DNA from: Polynucleobacter duraquae
GTDB taxonomy: Bacteria; Pseudomonadota; Gammaproteobacteria; Burkholderiales; Burkholderiaceae
NCBI RefSeq assembly: GCF_000973625.1
Contig: NZ_CP007501.1
Span: 1,860,001 to 1,924,000 of the forward strand
Reading direction: 5' to 3'
DNA length: 64,000 bases
This document shows, piece after piece, positions 19,689 through 29,050 of the stretch (position 1 is the first letter of the stretch; each line of letters opens with the position of its first letter). Under the pieces are notes generated by a model, which saw only the letters and a list, made by a program, of their open reading frames with translations, did no database searches and was not told where the DNA came from. The position numbers were made by a program, and so were the translations under genes.

Positions 19689-19765
19689 AGGGGAATCGCC
19701 AAGCTGGTTAAGGCACTGGATTTTGATTCCAGCATGCGAAGGTTCGAATCCTTCTTCCCCTGCCA
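19689..19765 (+). tRNA. tRNA-Gln (anticodon UUG)
   Basis: A complete 77-base cloverleaf. The acceptor stem pairs AGGGGAA (19689-19695) with TTCCCCT, followed by discriminator G and an encoded CCA. The D arm is GCC/GGC, the anticodon stem CTGGA/TCCAG holds the loop TTTTGAT with anticodon TTG, and the T arm carries the GGTTCGAATCC loop region. The first pair is A1-U72 whereas E. coli tRNA-Gln has U1-A72. It lies between ispE and prs and probably shares their transcript. Confidence 0.96.
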
Positions 19766-19826
19766 AATTCTGTAGATACGACCTAAAGATATCCATTCGA
19801 CCTCTACCAAAACTCCAAAATCACCT

Positions 19827-20795
19827 ATGTCCGCCCCAATGAACGCTGATTTACTGACTCTTTTCACAGGCAACGCAAATCCGGTTTTGGCCCATGCGGT
19901 AGCCAAAGAGCTGAATCTCCCCATGGGAAAAGCATTTGTTGGTCGATTCTCTGATGGTGAAATCCAGGTAGAGATTCAAGAAAATGTCCGCGGCAAGAAC
20001 GTCGTCGTTATCCAATCGACTTGTGCTCCAACAAACGACAGTTTGATGGAACTCATGATCATGATTGATGCCCTTAAGCGAGCATCAGCAAGCCGCATAA
20101 CCGCAGTGATCCCTTACTTTGGTTACGCCAGACAAGATCGTCGTCCACGCTCTGCACGGGTTGCCATCTCCGCTAGAATCATAGCAAACATGCTTCAATC
20201 TGTTGCTGGCATTGAGCGTGTTTTGACCATGGATCTTCATGCCGACCAAATTCAAGGCTTTTTTGATATCCCAGTAGATAACATTTACGCCTCTCCGGTT
20301 CTCTTGGCAGATTTAGAGGCTCAGAAAACTAAAAAAGATCTCATCATTGTTTCGCCGGATATTGGCGGAGTGGTTCGAGCCCGTGCAATGGCTAAGCAAT
20401 TAGGTACAGATTTGGCGATTATTGATAAACGACGTCCTAAGGCTAACGTATCAGAAGTAATGCATTTAATCGGCGAAGTAGAAGGTCGTCACTGCGTCAT
20501 CATGGATGACATTATTGACACCGGTGGAACTCTCTGCAAAGCTGCCGAGGCACTGAAAGAGCGTGGTGCCAAGGGCGTTACAGCTTACTGTACTCATGCA
20601 GTTCTCTCTGGTGGTGCCATCGCCCGTATTGCCGCCTCAGAGTTAGATGAATTAGTTGTTACTGACACCATTCCATTGACCGCTGAAGCCTTAAAAGTGG
20701 GCAAAATCCGTCAATTGAGCGTTGCTCCCATCCTGGCTGAAACCCTTTCCCGCATTAGCAAGGGTGATTCAGTGATGTCGATGTTCGCCGAATAA
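19827..20795 (+). CDS. prs: Ribose-phosphate pyrophosphokinase
   Basis: Prs makes PRPP from ribose-5-phosphate and ATP for nucleotide, histidine, tryptophan and NAD synthesis. The 322-residue protein has [12 protein letters not shown] near residue 39, the flexible-loop and ATP region [10 protein letters not shown] near residue 98, [11 protein letters not shown] near residue 138 and the PRPP-binding motif [12 protein letters not shown] near 226. Length and motifs match class I enzymes. Confidence 0.97.
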   Translation: MSAPMNADLLTLFTGNANPVLAHAVAKELNLPMGKAFVGRFSDGEIQVEIQENVRGKNVVVIQSTCAPTNDSLMELMIMIDALKRASASRITAVIPYFGYARQDRRPRSARVAISARIIANMLQSVAGIERVLTMDLHADQIQGFFDIPVDNIYASPVLLADLEAQKTKKDLIIVSPDIGGVVRARAMAKQLGTDLAIIDKRRPKANVSEVMHLIGEVEGRHCVIMDDIIDTGGTLCKAAEALKERGAKGVTAYCTHAVLSGGAIARIAASELDELVVTDTIPLTAEALKVGKIRQLSVAPILAETLSRISKGDSVMSMFAE

Positions 20796-20869
20796 GCCAA
20801 AAATAGCGTTTACGCCCCGGTTTTTGGCAATTTTGAGCCTTTTCTAGGCAAAAAGTACGATTCCCAAGA

Positions 20870-20875
20870 TATAAT
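20870..20875 (+). promoter_or_regulatory. Possible -10 element of an rplY promoter
   Basis: A perfect TATAAT stands 57 bases before the rplY start within a 136-base gap. No good -35 hexamer is found 16-18 bases upstream, so the promoter call is tentative. The rest of the gap shows no other feature. Confidence 0.35.
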
Positions 20876-20931
20876 CAAAGGCTTTTCTGTTTGGTCGCGA
20901 ACGGAAATTAACCTCAATTTAGGAATTAAAT

Positions 20932-21570
20932 ATGAAAGTAGTAGCCTTTGAAAGAAGCGTACAGGGAACGGGTGCGAGCCGCCGTCTGCGCAACTCCGGT
21001 AAAACTCCGGGCATCATCTACGGTGGTAAAGACGCCGCAACTGTAATTGAGTTGGATCACAACGCACTGTTCCATGCTCTCCGCAAGGAAGCATTCCACT
21101 CATCCATCCTTGATCTCGAAATCGGTGGCAAAGCACAAAAAGTGTTGTTGCGCGATTACCAGATGCATCCATTTAAGCCTTTGGTTCTACACATCGACTT
21201 CCAGCGCGTTTCCGCGACTGAGAAAGTTCACATGCGCGTTCCATTGCATTTCATTCATGCTGACACTTCAGCTGCAGTGAAGTTGCAGGGCGCTGTTATC
21301 AGCCATATCTCCACTGAATTGGAAATATCTTGCTTACCAGCCGACTTGCCAGAGTTCATTGAAGTGGACTTAAGCAAGATTGAAGTTGGTCATGGTATCC
21401 ATGCTAAAGATATCGCATTACCAAAAGGCGTTACCTTGGTATTGCATATCGAGCAAGAAAACCCAGTACTGGCTAACGCACGTATCCCAGCAGTGAAATC
21501 TGCCGATACAGAAGCTGCTCCTGCAGCTGCTGCGGCTCCTGCTGCTGAAGCTCCAAAGGATAAAGCTTAA
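20932..21570 (+). CDS. rplY: 50S ribosomal protein L25/general stress protein Ctc
   Basis: L25 binds 5S rRNA. At 212 residues this is the long CTC type: an N-terminal L25 domain ([36 protein letters not shown]), a C-terminal TL5/CTC beta domain ([19 protein letters not shown]) and an alanine and proline-rich tail. It follows prs and precedes pth, a common order. A strong terminator lies 32 bases after the stop. Confidence 0.97.
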   Translation: MKVVAFERSVQGTGASRRLRNSGKTPGIIYGGKDAATVIELDHNALFHALRKEAFHSSILDLEIGGKAQKVLLRDYQMHPFKPLVLHIDFQRVSATEKVHMRVPLHFIHADTSAAVKLQGAVISHISTELEISCLPADLPEFIEVDLSKIEVGHGIHAKDIALPKGVTLVLHIEQENPVLANARIPAVKSADTEAAPAAAAAPAAEAPKDKA

Positions 21571-21601
21571 TCATTTAAGCCCTATCTTTGCGACAGAAGA
21601 A

Positions 21602-21629
21602 GCCCGCTTATAAGCGGGTTTTCTTTTTT
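21602..21629 (+). terminator. Intrinsic terminator after rplY
   Basis: CCCGCTTA at 21603-21610 pairs perfectly with TAAGCGGG at 21611-21618, followed by a T-rich run (TTTTCTTTTTT). It separates rplY from pth, which starts 32 bases later. Confidence 0.9.
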
Positions 21630-21660
21630 GTAGAAAAGCTTTTATCCTTAAGCACTCATC

Positions 21661-22257
21661 ATGACTAAATTAATTATTGGCCTAGGCAACCCAGGTGAAG
21701 AACATGCTGAAGATCGGCACAATGCTGGCTTCTGGTTTGTGGATGCACTCGCCAAACAATTAAACGTCCGCTTTGAAACTGAAAAACGCTTTCTTGGAAA
21801 AGTAGCTAAGGCTAAATGGGAAGATGAAGACCTCTTCTTACTCAAGCCAAACACTTACATGAACCTGAGCGGTCAGGCTGTCGGAGCTTTGTGCCGCTTT
21901 CATAAAATTACACCTAAAGATGTGTTGGTAGTGCAAGATGAACTCGACCTCAAGCCCGGCACTGCACGCATCAAGCTTGGTGGCGGCACTGGTGGACACA
22001 ACGGCTTAAAAGATATCCAGGCTCACTTGGGAACTCCTGAGTACTGGCGCTTGCGCCTGGGTATTGGCCACCCACGCGATCTTGCTGCAGAAGGTGCGCG
22101 TGTGATGGACGTAGCTGACTTCGTCTTGAGAAGGCCCTTACAAACAGAACAAAAGCAGATTGATGCAAGCATTGAAAATGGCCTACAGATTCTGTCATTG
22201 TTTCTAAAGGGTGATACTCAGGCAGCCATGCTCGAATTGCACTCTAAAACTAATTAA
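21661..22257 (+). CDS. pth: Peptidyl-tRNA hydrolase
   Basis: Pth frees tRNA from prematurely released peptidyl-tRNA. The 198-residue protein has GLGNPGEEHAEDRHNAGFW with the catalytic histidine at its HNAGF part, PNTYMNLSGQAV near residue 61, QDELDLKPG, and GGGTGGHNGLKDI near 103. It ends 15 bases before the convergent ferredoxin gene; no terminator is visible in that gap. Confidence 0.97.
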   Translation: MTKLIIGLGNPGEEHAEDRHNAGFWFVDALAKQLNVRFETEKRFLGKVAKAKWEDEDLFLLKPNTYMNLSGQAVGALCRFHKITPKDVLVVQDELDLKPGTARIKLGGGTGGHNGLKDIQAHLGTPEYWRLRLGIGHPRDLAAEGARVMDVADFVLRRPLQTEQKQIDASIENGLQILSLFLKGDTQAAMLELHSKTN

Positions 22258-22271
22258 AGAGTACCAACGAC

Positions 22272-23050
<779 letters not shown>

Positions 23051-23086
23051 AACGCTCCTAAGGCTTTTTCGGCTACAGGCAAGAGT

Positions 23087-23707
23087 TTAGTCCCTCTTGA
23101 AGCGAAATAGACAAGCTTTTACTTGTCCAGCCTCTAAGTATTTCCCACAATGCCAATCAGGCACTAAAGCCTCAATCTGCTCCCGGGGGCGACTGGAAGG
23201 AAACTCTACATAAATTCCCCCGCCAGCACTGTCGTCACAAACACGAGCAGCCTCTATAAGCGCTTGATTTAATAAGCCCTCCTCCTGAAAGGGTGGGTCT
23301 ATGAAGATCAGATTGCTGGAGCGGTCAGCTTGTTGCTTTAAGAACTCCAAACTATCTCTGTGGAGAATCTGCACTATTCCAGGAGCAGGAGATGACTCTA
23401 ACAAAGCAAAATTAGCTAGAAGTTTGGCGTGAGCCTGTTTATCTTTTTCTAATAGGGTTACTGAATGGGCATGTCGTGATGCAGCCTCAAAACCTAAAGC
23501 GCCAGTACCAGCAAATAAATCTAAACAACGCAAACCGACTAAATCCTGTCCGAGCCAATTAAATAAAGTCTCACGAATACGATCGGTAGTAGGACGAAGA
23601 CCGGGTAAATCCAGTACACCTAGCAAACGACTGCGCCAAACTCCACCAATAATGCGAATTTTCTGGAGAGGCTCAGAGCGTCTGCCTAATGAAGCTGACT
23701 TAACCAG
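23087..23707 (-). CDS. rsmD: 16S rRNA (guanine(966)-N(2))-methyltransferase, with a non-standard start
   Basis: RsmD methylates G966 of 16S rRNA. Class I methyltransferase motifs are LDLFAGTGALGFEA and LIFIDPPFQEEGL (the DPPF catalytic motif). The first ordinary start codon in frame is TTG at 23626, but the conserved N-terminal signature RIIGGVWRSR is encoded upstream of it in the same uninterrupted frame. No ATG, GTG or TTG is found there; the candidates are CTG at 23707 and ATA at 23716 (the latter eight bases after AGGGG). CTG is given provisionally, giving 206 residues. The start region touches the stop of the M16 gene, suggesting coupled translation. Confidence 0.85.
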   Translation of the reverse strand: MVKSASLGRRSEPLQKIRIIGGVWRSRLLGVLDLPGLRPTTDRIRETLFNWLGQDLVGLRCLDLFAGTGALGFEAASRHAHSVTLLEKDKQAHAKLLANFALLESSPAPGIVQILHRDSLEFLKQQADRSSNLIFIDPPFQEEGLLNQALIEAARVCDDSAGGGIYVEFPSSRPREQIEALVPDWHCGKYLEAGQVKACLFRFKRD

Positions 23708-23712
23708 CTTAT

Positions 23713-25053
23713 TTATTTTTTCGCCCCTAAGACTACGATTTTCATTCGATCCATGGCTAAGTGTTTTTGGAACGCCATCTTGACCTGCTCAAGGTTAACC
23801 GCCTCCACTTGCTTAGTCCATATCTCCATCGTGTCGAGAGGCAAATTATTCCAAGCAATACTAGACACGTTGTCTAGTAACTTACGGTTATTATCAATTC
23901 GTAAAGGATAGCCATTGATCAAATTTGCTTTGGCTGCATCGAGCTCCGCTTGCGTTGGGCCATCAGCAATAAATTGCGCAATAGTGGAACTCATTACTTC
24001 TAACGCCAAAGTAGCTTGATCATTCTTTGTTTGTACGCCCGCCTGAAATGTCCCTGCATCCTTACCGGGGGCAAAGTAACTAAACACGCTATAGGCAAGA
24101 CCACGTTTCTCGCGCACTTCCGACATGAGTCGGGATACAAAGCCACCGCCACCCAAAATGTAGTTACCCACCAGTAATGGGAAGAAATCGGGGTTGCTAC
24201 GAGTTACTGCAGTCATTCCCATAGCAATATGCGCTTGCTGTGAGTCAAATGGAATAGCAACTTCGCGTTGACTTAAAGGCTCGACTGGTGAGCGCTCAAA
24301 CTCTGGCAACTTCGCTACAGGAGGTCCAGACTGAGGCACTCTTTGTAATAAGCTCTGAACAATCTCAGCAGCCTCAGCTTTGCTCACATCACCCACAATG
24401 CTGACAATCATTCGATCGCCGCGGTAAAGCTGTTTATGAAACTGCTGCAGGTCACTTGCGCTGATATTGGTAATACTTTTCACCGTTGGTGAATTGGCCA
24501 GCGGATAATCTCCATAAACTGATTTTCTAAAGCGGCGATCTAAGACTGACTCTGGCTTCGTCTCCGACTCCAACAATGCAGTGGCCATTCTTTGCTTCTC
24601 ACGCGCCAAGATCTTTGCATCATATGTGGGTGCACTCAACATCGCTGAAGCCAATTGAACAGCCCGATCGCGTAAATCTTTGCGACTCAAAGTCCGAATA
24701 CGCATGACAGCGCGCTCACCGCCAACAGAAATACCGAGGTTTGCACCAAGGTCTGCAATCTCATCAGCAATCTGCGCCTCATTTAACAGACCCTTATCAG
24801 ATTTGGCGCCATAGTTCATGAGCCGCCCGGCCATAGTAGCTAGGCCACTCTTCACTCCTGGGTCATAACGATCGCCTGCATCAATGCTGATCTCAATATC
24901 TACCATGGGCAGCGCTTTGGTTTGCACTAAATAGGCTTGCGCTCCCTTGAAGGAGTCTAGTTTTTCAATAGGTAATATCGCGTGTGCTGATGTACTTACT
25001 CCAACTATCAGCGCGATTACAAAACTGATTTGCAAGATGAATTTATTTGGCAT
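23713..25053 (-). CDS. M16 family peptidase-like protein lacking the zinc motif (secreted)
   Basis: A periplasmic M16 (pitrilysin/processing peptidase) family protein of 446 residues with a signal peptide ending at SAHA. The HxxEH zinc motif is missing; at its place the sequence reads LATMAGRLMNYGAK. The R/Y pair region (EKRGLAYSV) is kept, as in non-catalytic subunits of M16 heterodimers. The ATG at 25053 is chosen over GTG at 25080 because AAGGAGG precedes it and the signal peptide starts there. It overlaps the end of the active M16 gene by 11 bases, so the two probably form a heterodimer. Confidence 0.9.
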   Translation of the reverse strand: MPNKFILQISFVIALIVGVSTSAHAILPIEKLDSFKGAQAYLVQTKALPMVDIEISIDAGDRYDPGVKSGLATMAGRLMNYGAKSDKGLLNEAQIADEIADLGANLGISVGGERAVMRIRTLSRKDLRDRAVQLASAMLSAPTYDAKILAREKQRMATALLESETKPESVLDRRFRKSVYGDYPLANSPTVKSITNISASDLQQFHKQLYRGDRMIVSIVGDVSKAEAAEIVQSLLQRVPQSGPPVAKLPEFERSPVEPLSQREVAIPFDSQQAHIAMGMTAVTRSNPDFFPLLVGNYILGGGGFVSRLMSEVREKRGLAYSVFSYFAPGKDAGTFQAGVQTKNDQATLALEVMSSTIAQFIADGPTQAELDAAKANLINGYPLRIDNNRKLLDNVSSIAWNNLPLDTMEIWTKQVEAVNLEQVKMAFQKHLAMDRMKIVVLGAKK

Positions 25054-26428
25054 CACGATTGCCTCCTTGCTTGGCCTCACCCGACTGGCGTGGTTGTGGA
25101 TCTAGTACTGCTATGGTGAGCCCCTCATCTACTAAATATTTTTTTGCAACGGCTTGGACTTGTGCGGGAGTAATGGTTTGCATCTTCTCCAACATCACAT
25201 CAATATCTTTCCATGAGAATCCAGCCATCTCTGTACTACCGATTTCCATGGCCTGCCCAAAAATTGAGTCGCGCTTGTATATCTGATCAGACAGAATACG
25301 CACCTTCACCCGCTTCAGCTCTGACTCTAAAATTCCTTTGTCAACAACTTCTTTCAAGGCTTTACGAATGCTGCTCTCCGCTTGTTGCACTGTCTTGCCT
25401 TTAGCCATACTGCTACTAATGAAAAATAGTTCAGGCCCTCTAGAGATCATGTCATAACCGACGCCCACATCATTTACTACGCGCTCTTGCTTTACTAGAG
25501 TGCGATTCAAGCGTGCGTTGTCATAACCATCTAGTACGGCAGACAAAAGCTCTAAAGCATAAGGCTCATCATCGTCCAGCCTCGCTACTTCTAACTTGGG
25601 GACTTTCCATGCCATCGCTAGCTGCGCACTATCAGCTGGCGCTTTTACTTGCACTCGCTTAATACCTTTTTGTACGGGTTCAATCTGGGGCTTACGTTCC
25701 GGTAACTCTTTTGCGGAAGCAACTCCGTAGTATTTTTCCACTGCTTTTAAAATCACCTTAGGATTAACATCACCTGCAATGACAACAGTTGCGTTATTCG
25801 GCTTGTACCAGCTGCGATACCAATCGCGTGCATCTATGGCTTTCATATTGACCAAATCATTCATCCACCCAACTACCGGATGACGATAAGGGGAGCTCAT
25901 ATATGCGGTGGCAGTGAGAGATTCATTGAGCAAGCTATTAGGGTTATCTTCCGTACGCAGACGACGCTCCTCCATTACCACCTGAATTTCTTTCAGAAAT
26001 TCTGCATCATCAAAATTGAGGTTAGACATACGATCAGCCTCTAACCTCATCACCTCATCTAACTTAGACTTTTCAACTTGCTGAAAGTAAGCCGTGTAAT
26101 CACGAGAGGTGAAAGCATTTTCTCGACCACCCACTGCTGCAACTAAGCGGGAGAATTCCCCTGACTTTACTTTATGGGTGCCCTTAAACATCATGTGCTC
26201 CAACACATGAGCCACTCCAGTCTTGCCATTCACCTCATCCATGGAGCCAGCACGGTACCAAACCATGTGCGCAACGGTAGGTGCACGATGATCTTCCCGC
26301 ACGATCAACTTGAGGCCATTGGAGAGTTGAAACTCATGGGTATTTGCTTGGCCCACCTCTGGGGTTGCCATAGCAATAGAACAGCCGAACAATAAATAGA
26401 GAGAAAAACTTAATAAAGTGGAACGCAT
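25043..26428 (-). CDS. M16 family zinc metallopeptidase (secreted, catalytic partner)
   Basis: A 461-residue secreted peptidase. A short hydrophobic N-terminus (STLLSFSLYLLFGCSIAMA) precedes the M16 domain, with the inverted zinc motif HVLEH at residues 74-78 and downstream glutamates in MEERRLR. The second half holds the M16 C-domain. Substrates are probably periplasmic peptides, by family. The ATG at 26428 is preferred over GTG at 26440. The cysteine in FGCSI could be a weak lipobox. Its end overlaps the inactive M16 homologue. The gene starts 62 bases from the divergent ftsY. Confidence 0.92.
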   Translation of the reverse strand: MRSTLLSFSLYLLFGCSIAMATPEVGQANTHEFQLSNGLKLIVREDHRAPTVAHMVWYRAGSMDEVNGKTGVAHVLEHMMFKGTHKVKSGEFSRLVAAVGGRENAFTSRDYTAYFQQVEKSKLDEVMRLEADRMSNLNFDDAEFLKEIQVVMEERRLRTEDNPNSLLNESLTATAYMSSPYRHPVVGWMNDLVNMKAIDARDWYRSWYKPNNATVVIAGDVNPKVILKAVEKYYGVASAKELPERKPQIEPVQKGIKRVQVKAPADSAQLAMAWKVPKLEVARLDDDEPYALELLSAVLDGYDNARLNRTLVKQERVVNDVGVGYDMISRGPELFFISSSMAKGKTVQQAESSIRKALKEVVDKGILESELKRVKVRILSDQIYKRDSIFGQAMEIGSTEMAGFSWKDIDVMLEKMQTITPAQVQAVAKKYLVDEGLTIAVLDPQPRQSGEAKQGGNRDAK

Positions 26429-26490
26429 CTGCAAGATCACCTATTCCTAGAATTTAATTGATAAGATGCAAGGATTAAATTGTATCGATT

Positions 26491-27381
26491 ATGTTCGGCT
26501 TACGTAAAACTCTCGGATCCCTGTTCACATCCAATCAGACTGATGAAGCCTGGTTTGATGCCCTAGAAGAATCTCTCATTCTGAGCGATGTGGGTTTGCC
26601 CACGACCGAACAATTGATTAGCAAGCTCCGTAAGGCCGCCAAATCGGAAAAGGCCAATACCCCCGAAGCACTCAAGCAACTACTGATCGAAGAAGTGACG
26701 ATTCTCCTGAAATCTATGGAGCCCAACCCTAATCCCTTGTATGTCCATGAGCAAAAGACCACACCAGAGGTATGGCTAGTAGTTGGAGTCAATGGCGCTG
26801 GCAAGACCACCACGATCGGTAAACTCTGCAAACTTTTTCAATCTCAAGGCAAATCTGTCTTACTCGCAGCCGGTGACACTTTCCGAGCTGCAGCACGCAA
26901 CCAACTCCTTGAATGGGGTGGTCGTAATCAGGTCGATGTCATCATGCAAGAAAGTGGTGATGCGGCGGCAGTGGCACACGATGCCATTCATGCGGCGATT
27001 TCTCGCAAGAGCGATATCCTCATTATTGACACTGCCGGCAGATTGGCCACTCAAGACCATCTGATGGAAGAATTAAAGAAGGTGAAAAGAGTGATCGGTA
27101 AGGCCCTTCCTGGAGCACCTCACCAGACTTTACTGGTTCTAGATGGCAATACTGGTCAAAACGGTTTAAACCAAGTCAGAGCCTTTCATGCTGCTTTAGA
27201 GCTTTCCGCCTTAATCGTGACTAAATTAGATGGTACCGCTAAGGGCGGGGTAATCTGTGCACTTGCCCACACCCTCAGCGACGGGCCAAAACTAGCGGTT
27301 TTAGCCTTAGGTAAGGGTGAGGGAATTGATGATTTAGCCCCCTTCATGGCCGCACAATATTCTTCTGAATTATTCAATTAA
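26491..27381 (+). CDS. ftsY: Signal recognition particle receptor FtsY
   Basis: FtsY is the membrane-associated GTPase that receives the SRP-ribosome complex. The 296-residue protein consists of the N and G domains only; the acidic A domain of E. coli FtsY (497 residues) is absent, as in many bacteria. G motifs are GVNGAGKTT at residues 99-107, DTFRAAARNQL, DTAGRLATQ and TKLDGTAKGG. It lies upstream of rpoH with a 93-base gap that holds the rpoH promoter. Confidence 0.97.
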   Translation: MFGLRKTLGSLFTSNQTDEAWFDALEESLILSDVGLPTTEQLISKLRKAAKSEKANTPEALKQLLIEEVTILLKSMEPNPNPLYVHEQKTTPEVWLVVGVNGAGKTTTIGKLCKLFQSQGKSVLLAAGDTFRAAARNQLLEWGGRNQVDVIMQESGDAAAVAHDAIHAAISRKSDILIIDTAGRLATQDHLMEELKKVKRVIGKALPGAPHQTLLVLDGNTGQNGLNQVRAFHAALELSALIVTKLDGTAKGGVICALAHTLSDGPKLAVLALGKGEGIDDLAPFMAAQYSSELFN

Positions 27382-27409
27382 ATCATAGACTTATATAAGT
27401 AAAAAATCA

Positions 27410-27436
27410 TTAGCACTCTCTTGACAAGAGTGCTAA
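27410..27436 (+). promoter_or_regulatory. CIRCE operator (HrcA site) upstream of rpoH
   Basis: A perfect CIRCE element: TTAGCACTC (27410-27418), nine-base spacer, GAGTGCTAA (27428-27436). It is the binding site of the heat-shock repressor HrcA. It lies 38 bases before the rpoH start and its spacer contains the TTGACA -35 box, so bound HrcA would block the promoter. Confidence 0.95.
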
Positions 27437-27450
27437 AATAGAACTCTATT
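27421..27450 (+). promoter_or_regulatory. Sigma-70-type promoter of rpoH
   Basis: A consensus -35 box TTGACA (27421-27426) is followed after 18 bases by TCTATT (27445-27450), a four-of-six match to the -10 box. The -35 sits in the CIRCE spacer. A TAAAAT at 27434-27439 is an alternative -10 but has no matching -35. Confidence 0.6.
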
Positions 27451-27474
27451 AACACCAAAAGTGTACAAAAGAAA

Positions 27475-28416
27475 ATGATTCAAAAGAAAGCATACAAACC
27501 GCAATTGCAAGCAAGGCAAACACTGCCCACAGCGCAGACTGCTGCGGCTACGCTTGCCTTTCCGATGCTGCCTTCCTTGGGGGTTGGCACACTCGACTCT
27601 TATATTTCCTATGTGAATCGCGTACCGATGCTCAGCGCTGCAGAGGAGCTACACCTCGCGCAAGAATTTCGTCGCACTGAAAATGTCGATGCGGCAAAGA
27701 CTTTAGTTCTCTCGCACCTCCGTTTAGTAGTTTCCGTTGCTCGTCAGTATTTAGGCTATGGCATTCCCCATGCTGACTTAATTCAAGAGGGCAATATTGG
27801 CTTGATGAAGGCTGTTAAACGCTATGACCCTAACCAAGGTGCACGCTTAGTCTCTTACGCCATCCATTGGATTAAAGCGGAGATTCATGAGTACATTCTT
27901 AAAAATTGGCGCTTGGTCAAAGTTGCTACAACAAAAGCACAACGTAAGTTGTTCTTTAATCTGCGTAGTAACAAGCCCACTCTAGCCGCCCTGACACCTA
28001 ATGAAGTTGAGGCTTTAGCAAAAGCACTTGATGTCAAAGGCTCAGACGTAAAAGAAATGGAGATGCGCTTTGCTGGTGGTGATGTTGCCTTAGAGGGTGA
28101 TGACACCGATGACGAATCAGCCTATGCACCAATTCAGTGGTTAGCTGATAACAGTCAAGAGCCTACCGAAATGATGGCTGCTGCTGCGACTGATGCATTA
28201 CATGGCCCTCAGCTTGATCAAGCGCTGATGGCATTAGATGAGCGTAGTCGCAATATTGTGCAGTCACGTTGGCTGGCTATGGATGCAGATGGCAACGGAA
28301 CAAAAACATTGCATGATCTCGCCAGCGAATATGGCATTTCTGCAGAGCGTGTTCGTCAGATTGAAACTGCTGCGCTCAAAAAAATGCGTAGTCTCTTACA
28401 AACCGAAGCTGCCTAA
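27475..28416 (+). CDS. rpoH: RNA polymerase sigma-32 factor (heat shock)
   Basis: RpoH directs RNA polymerase to heat-shock promoters. The 313-residue protein has region 2 with LVLSHLRLVVSVARQYLGYG, DLIQEGNIGLMKAVKRYDP and the promoter-melting segment SYAIHWIKAEIHEYI, followed by the sigma-32 specific RpoH box QRKLFFNLR near residue 157. Region 4 has LHDLASEYGISAERVRQIE. An extra 25-30 residues of low complexity stand at the N-terminus. The CIRCE element upstream implies that HrcA controls this sigma factor. Confidence 0.97.
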   Translation: MIQKKAYKPQLQARQTLPTAQTAAATLAFPMLPSLGVGTLDSYISYVNRVPMLSAAEELHLAQEFRRTENVDAAKTLVLSHLRLVVSVARQYLGYGIPHADLIQEGNIGLMKAVKRYDPNQGARLVSYAIHWIKAEIHEYILKNWRLVKVATTKAQRKLFFNLRSNKPTLAALTPNEVEALAKALDVKGSDVKEMEMRFAGGDVALEGDDTDDESAYAPIQWLADNSQEPTEMMAAAATDALHGPQLDQALMALDERSRNIVQSRWLAMDADGNGTKTLHDLASEYGISAERVRQIETAALKKMRSLLQTEAA

Positions 28417-28437
28417 ACAGCCTTCCACTTCAAGCCT

Positions 28438-29049
28438 TTACTTCAGAAGTTCCTTCAAGTCTTGCGCCAAGGTCTCAGCACCTTGCGCATGCTTGATGTA
28501 AAGGCGTAAGCGCCCTTCTGGATCAAAGACATAACTTCCCGCCATATGATCCATGGTGTATGAACCAGCACTCGTGCCGGGCACCTTCTGGTAGTAAACC
28601 TTAAAGTCCTTAGTCACTTTTTCTAAGGCTACTTCATCGGCTGGACGCAAACCCAAGAAGCGCGAATCAAATGCCGGTACATACTGTTTTAAGATTGCTG
28701 CGGTATCTCTTTGTGGGTCCACAGTTACAAACAGCACTTGCACCTTGTCTGCCTGAGGACCCAATAAAGTCATGGCCTGCTGCATCTCAGTCAGTGTCGT
28801 AGGGCAAACATCGGGGCACTGCGTATAACCAAAGAAAATCAAAACTGCTTTACCTTTAAAGTCAGCGAGTGTTCTCACTTTTCCGTCAGGATCGAGCAAA
28901 CTAAAGTCAGTACCAAATGCCTTGCTACCCGTAATATCCACGTTCTTAAAGCTCTGTTGCGGACTACAAGCTAGCAGAGTTAATCCGATCAGCGACAGTA
29001 CCAATAGGCGTGAAATATAAAAGTGAAATTTTTGTAAATGCATCTTCAT
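28438..29049 (-). CDS. SCO1/SenC family copper chaperone (lipoprotein)
   Basis: SCO proteins deliver copper to the CuA centre of cytochrome oxidase. The predicted 203-residue protein has an N-terminal hydrophobic segment with lipobox LLAC (Cys28), then a thioredoxin fold with the copper-binding CPDVC motif (Cys78, Cys82) and the conserved histidine in YTMDHMAGSYV. An upstream in-frame TTG at 29070 overlaps ctaB; the ATG at 29049, just after the ctaB stop, is preferred. It is the last gene of the leftward heme/copper assembly operon. Confidence 0.93.
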   Translation of the reverse strand: MKMHLQKFHFYISRLLVLSLIGLTLLACSPQQSFKNVDITGSKAFGTDFSLLDPDGKVRTLADFKGKAVLIFFGYTQCPDVCPTTLTEMQQAMTLLGPQADKVQVLFVTVDPQRDTAAILKQYVPAFDSRFLGLRPADEVALEKVTKDFKVYYQKVPGTSAGSYTMDHMAGSYVFDPEGRLRLYIKHAQGAETLAQDLKELLK

Positions 29050-29050
29050 C

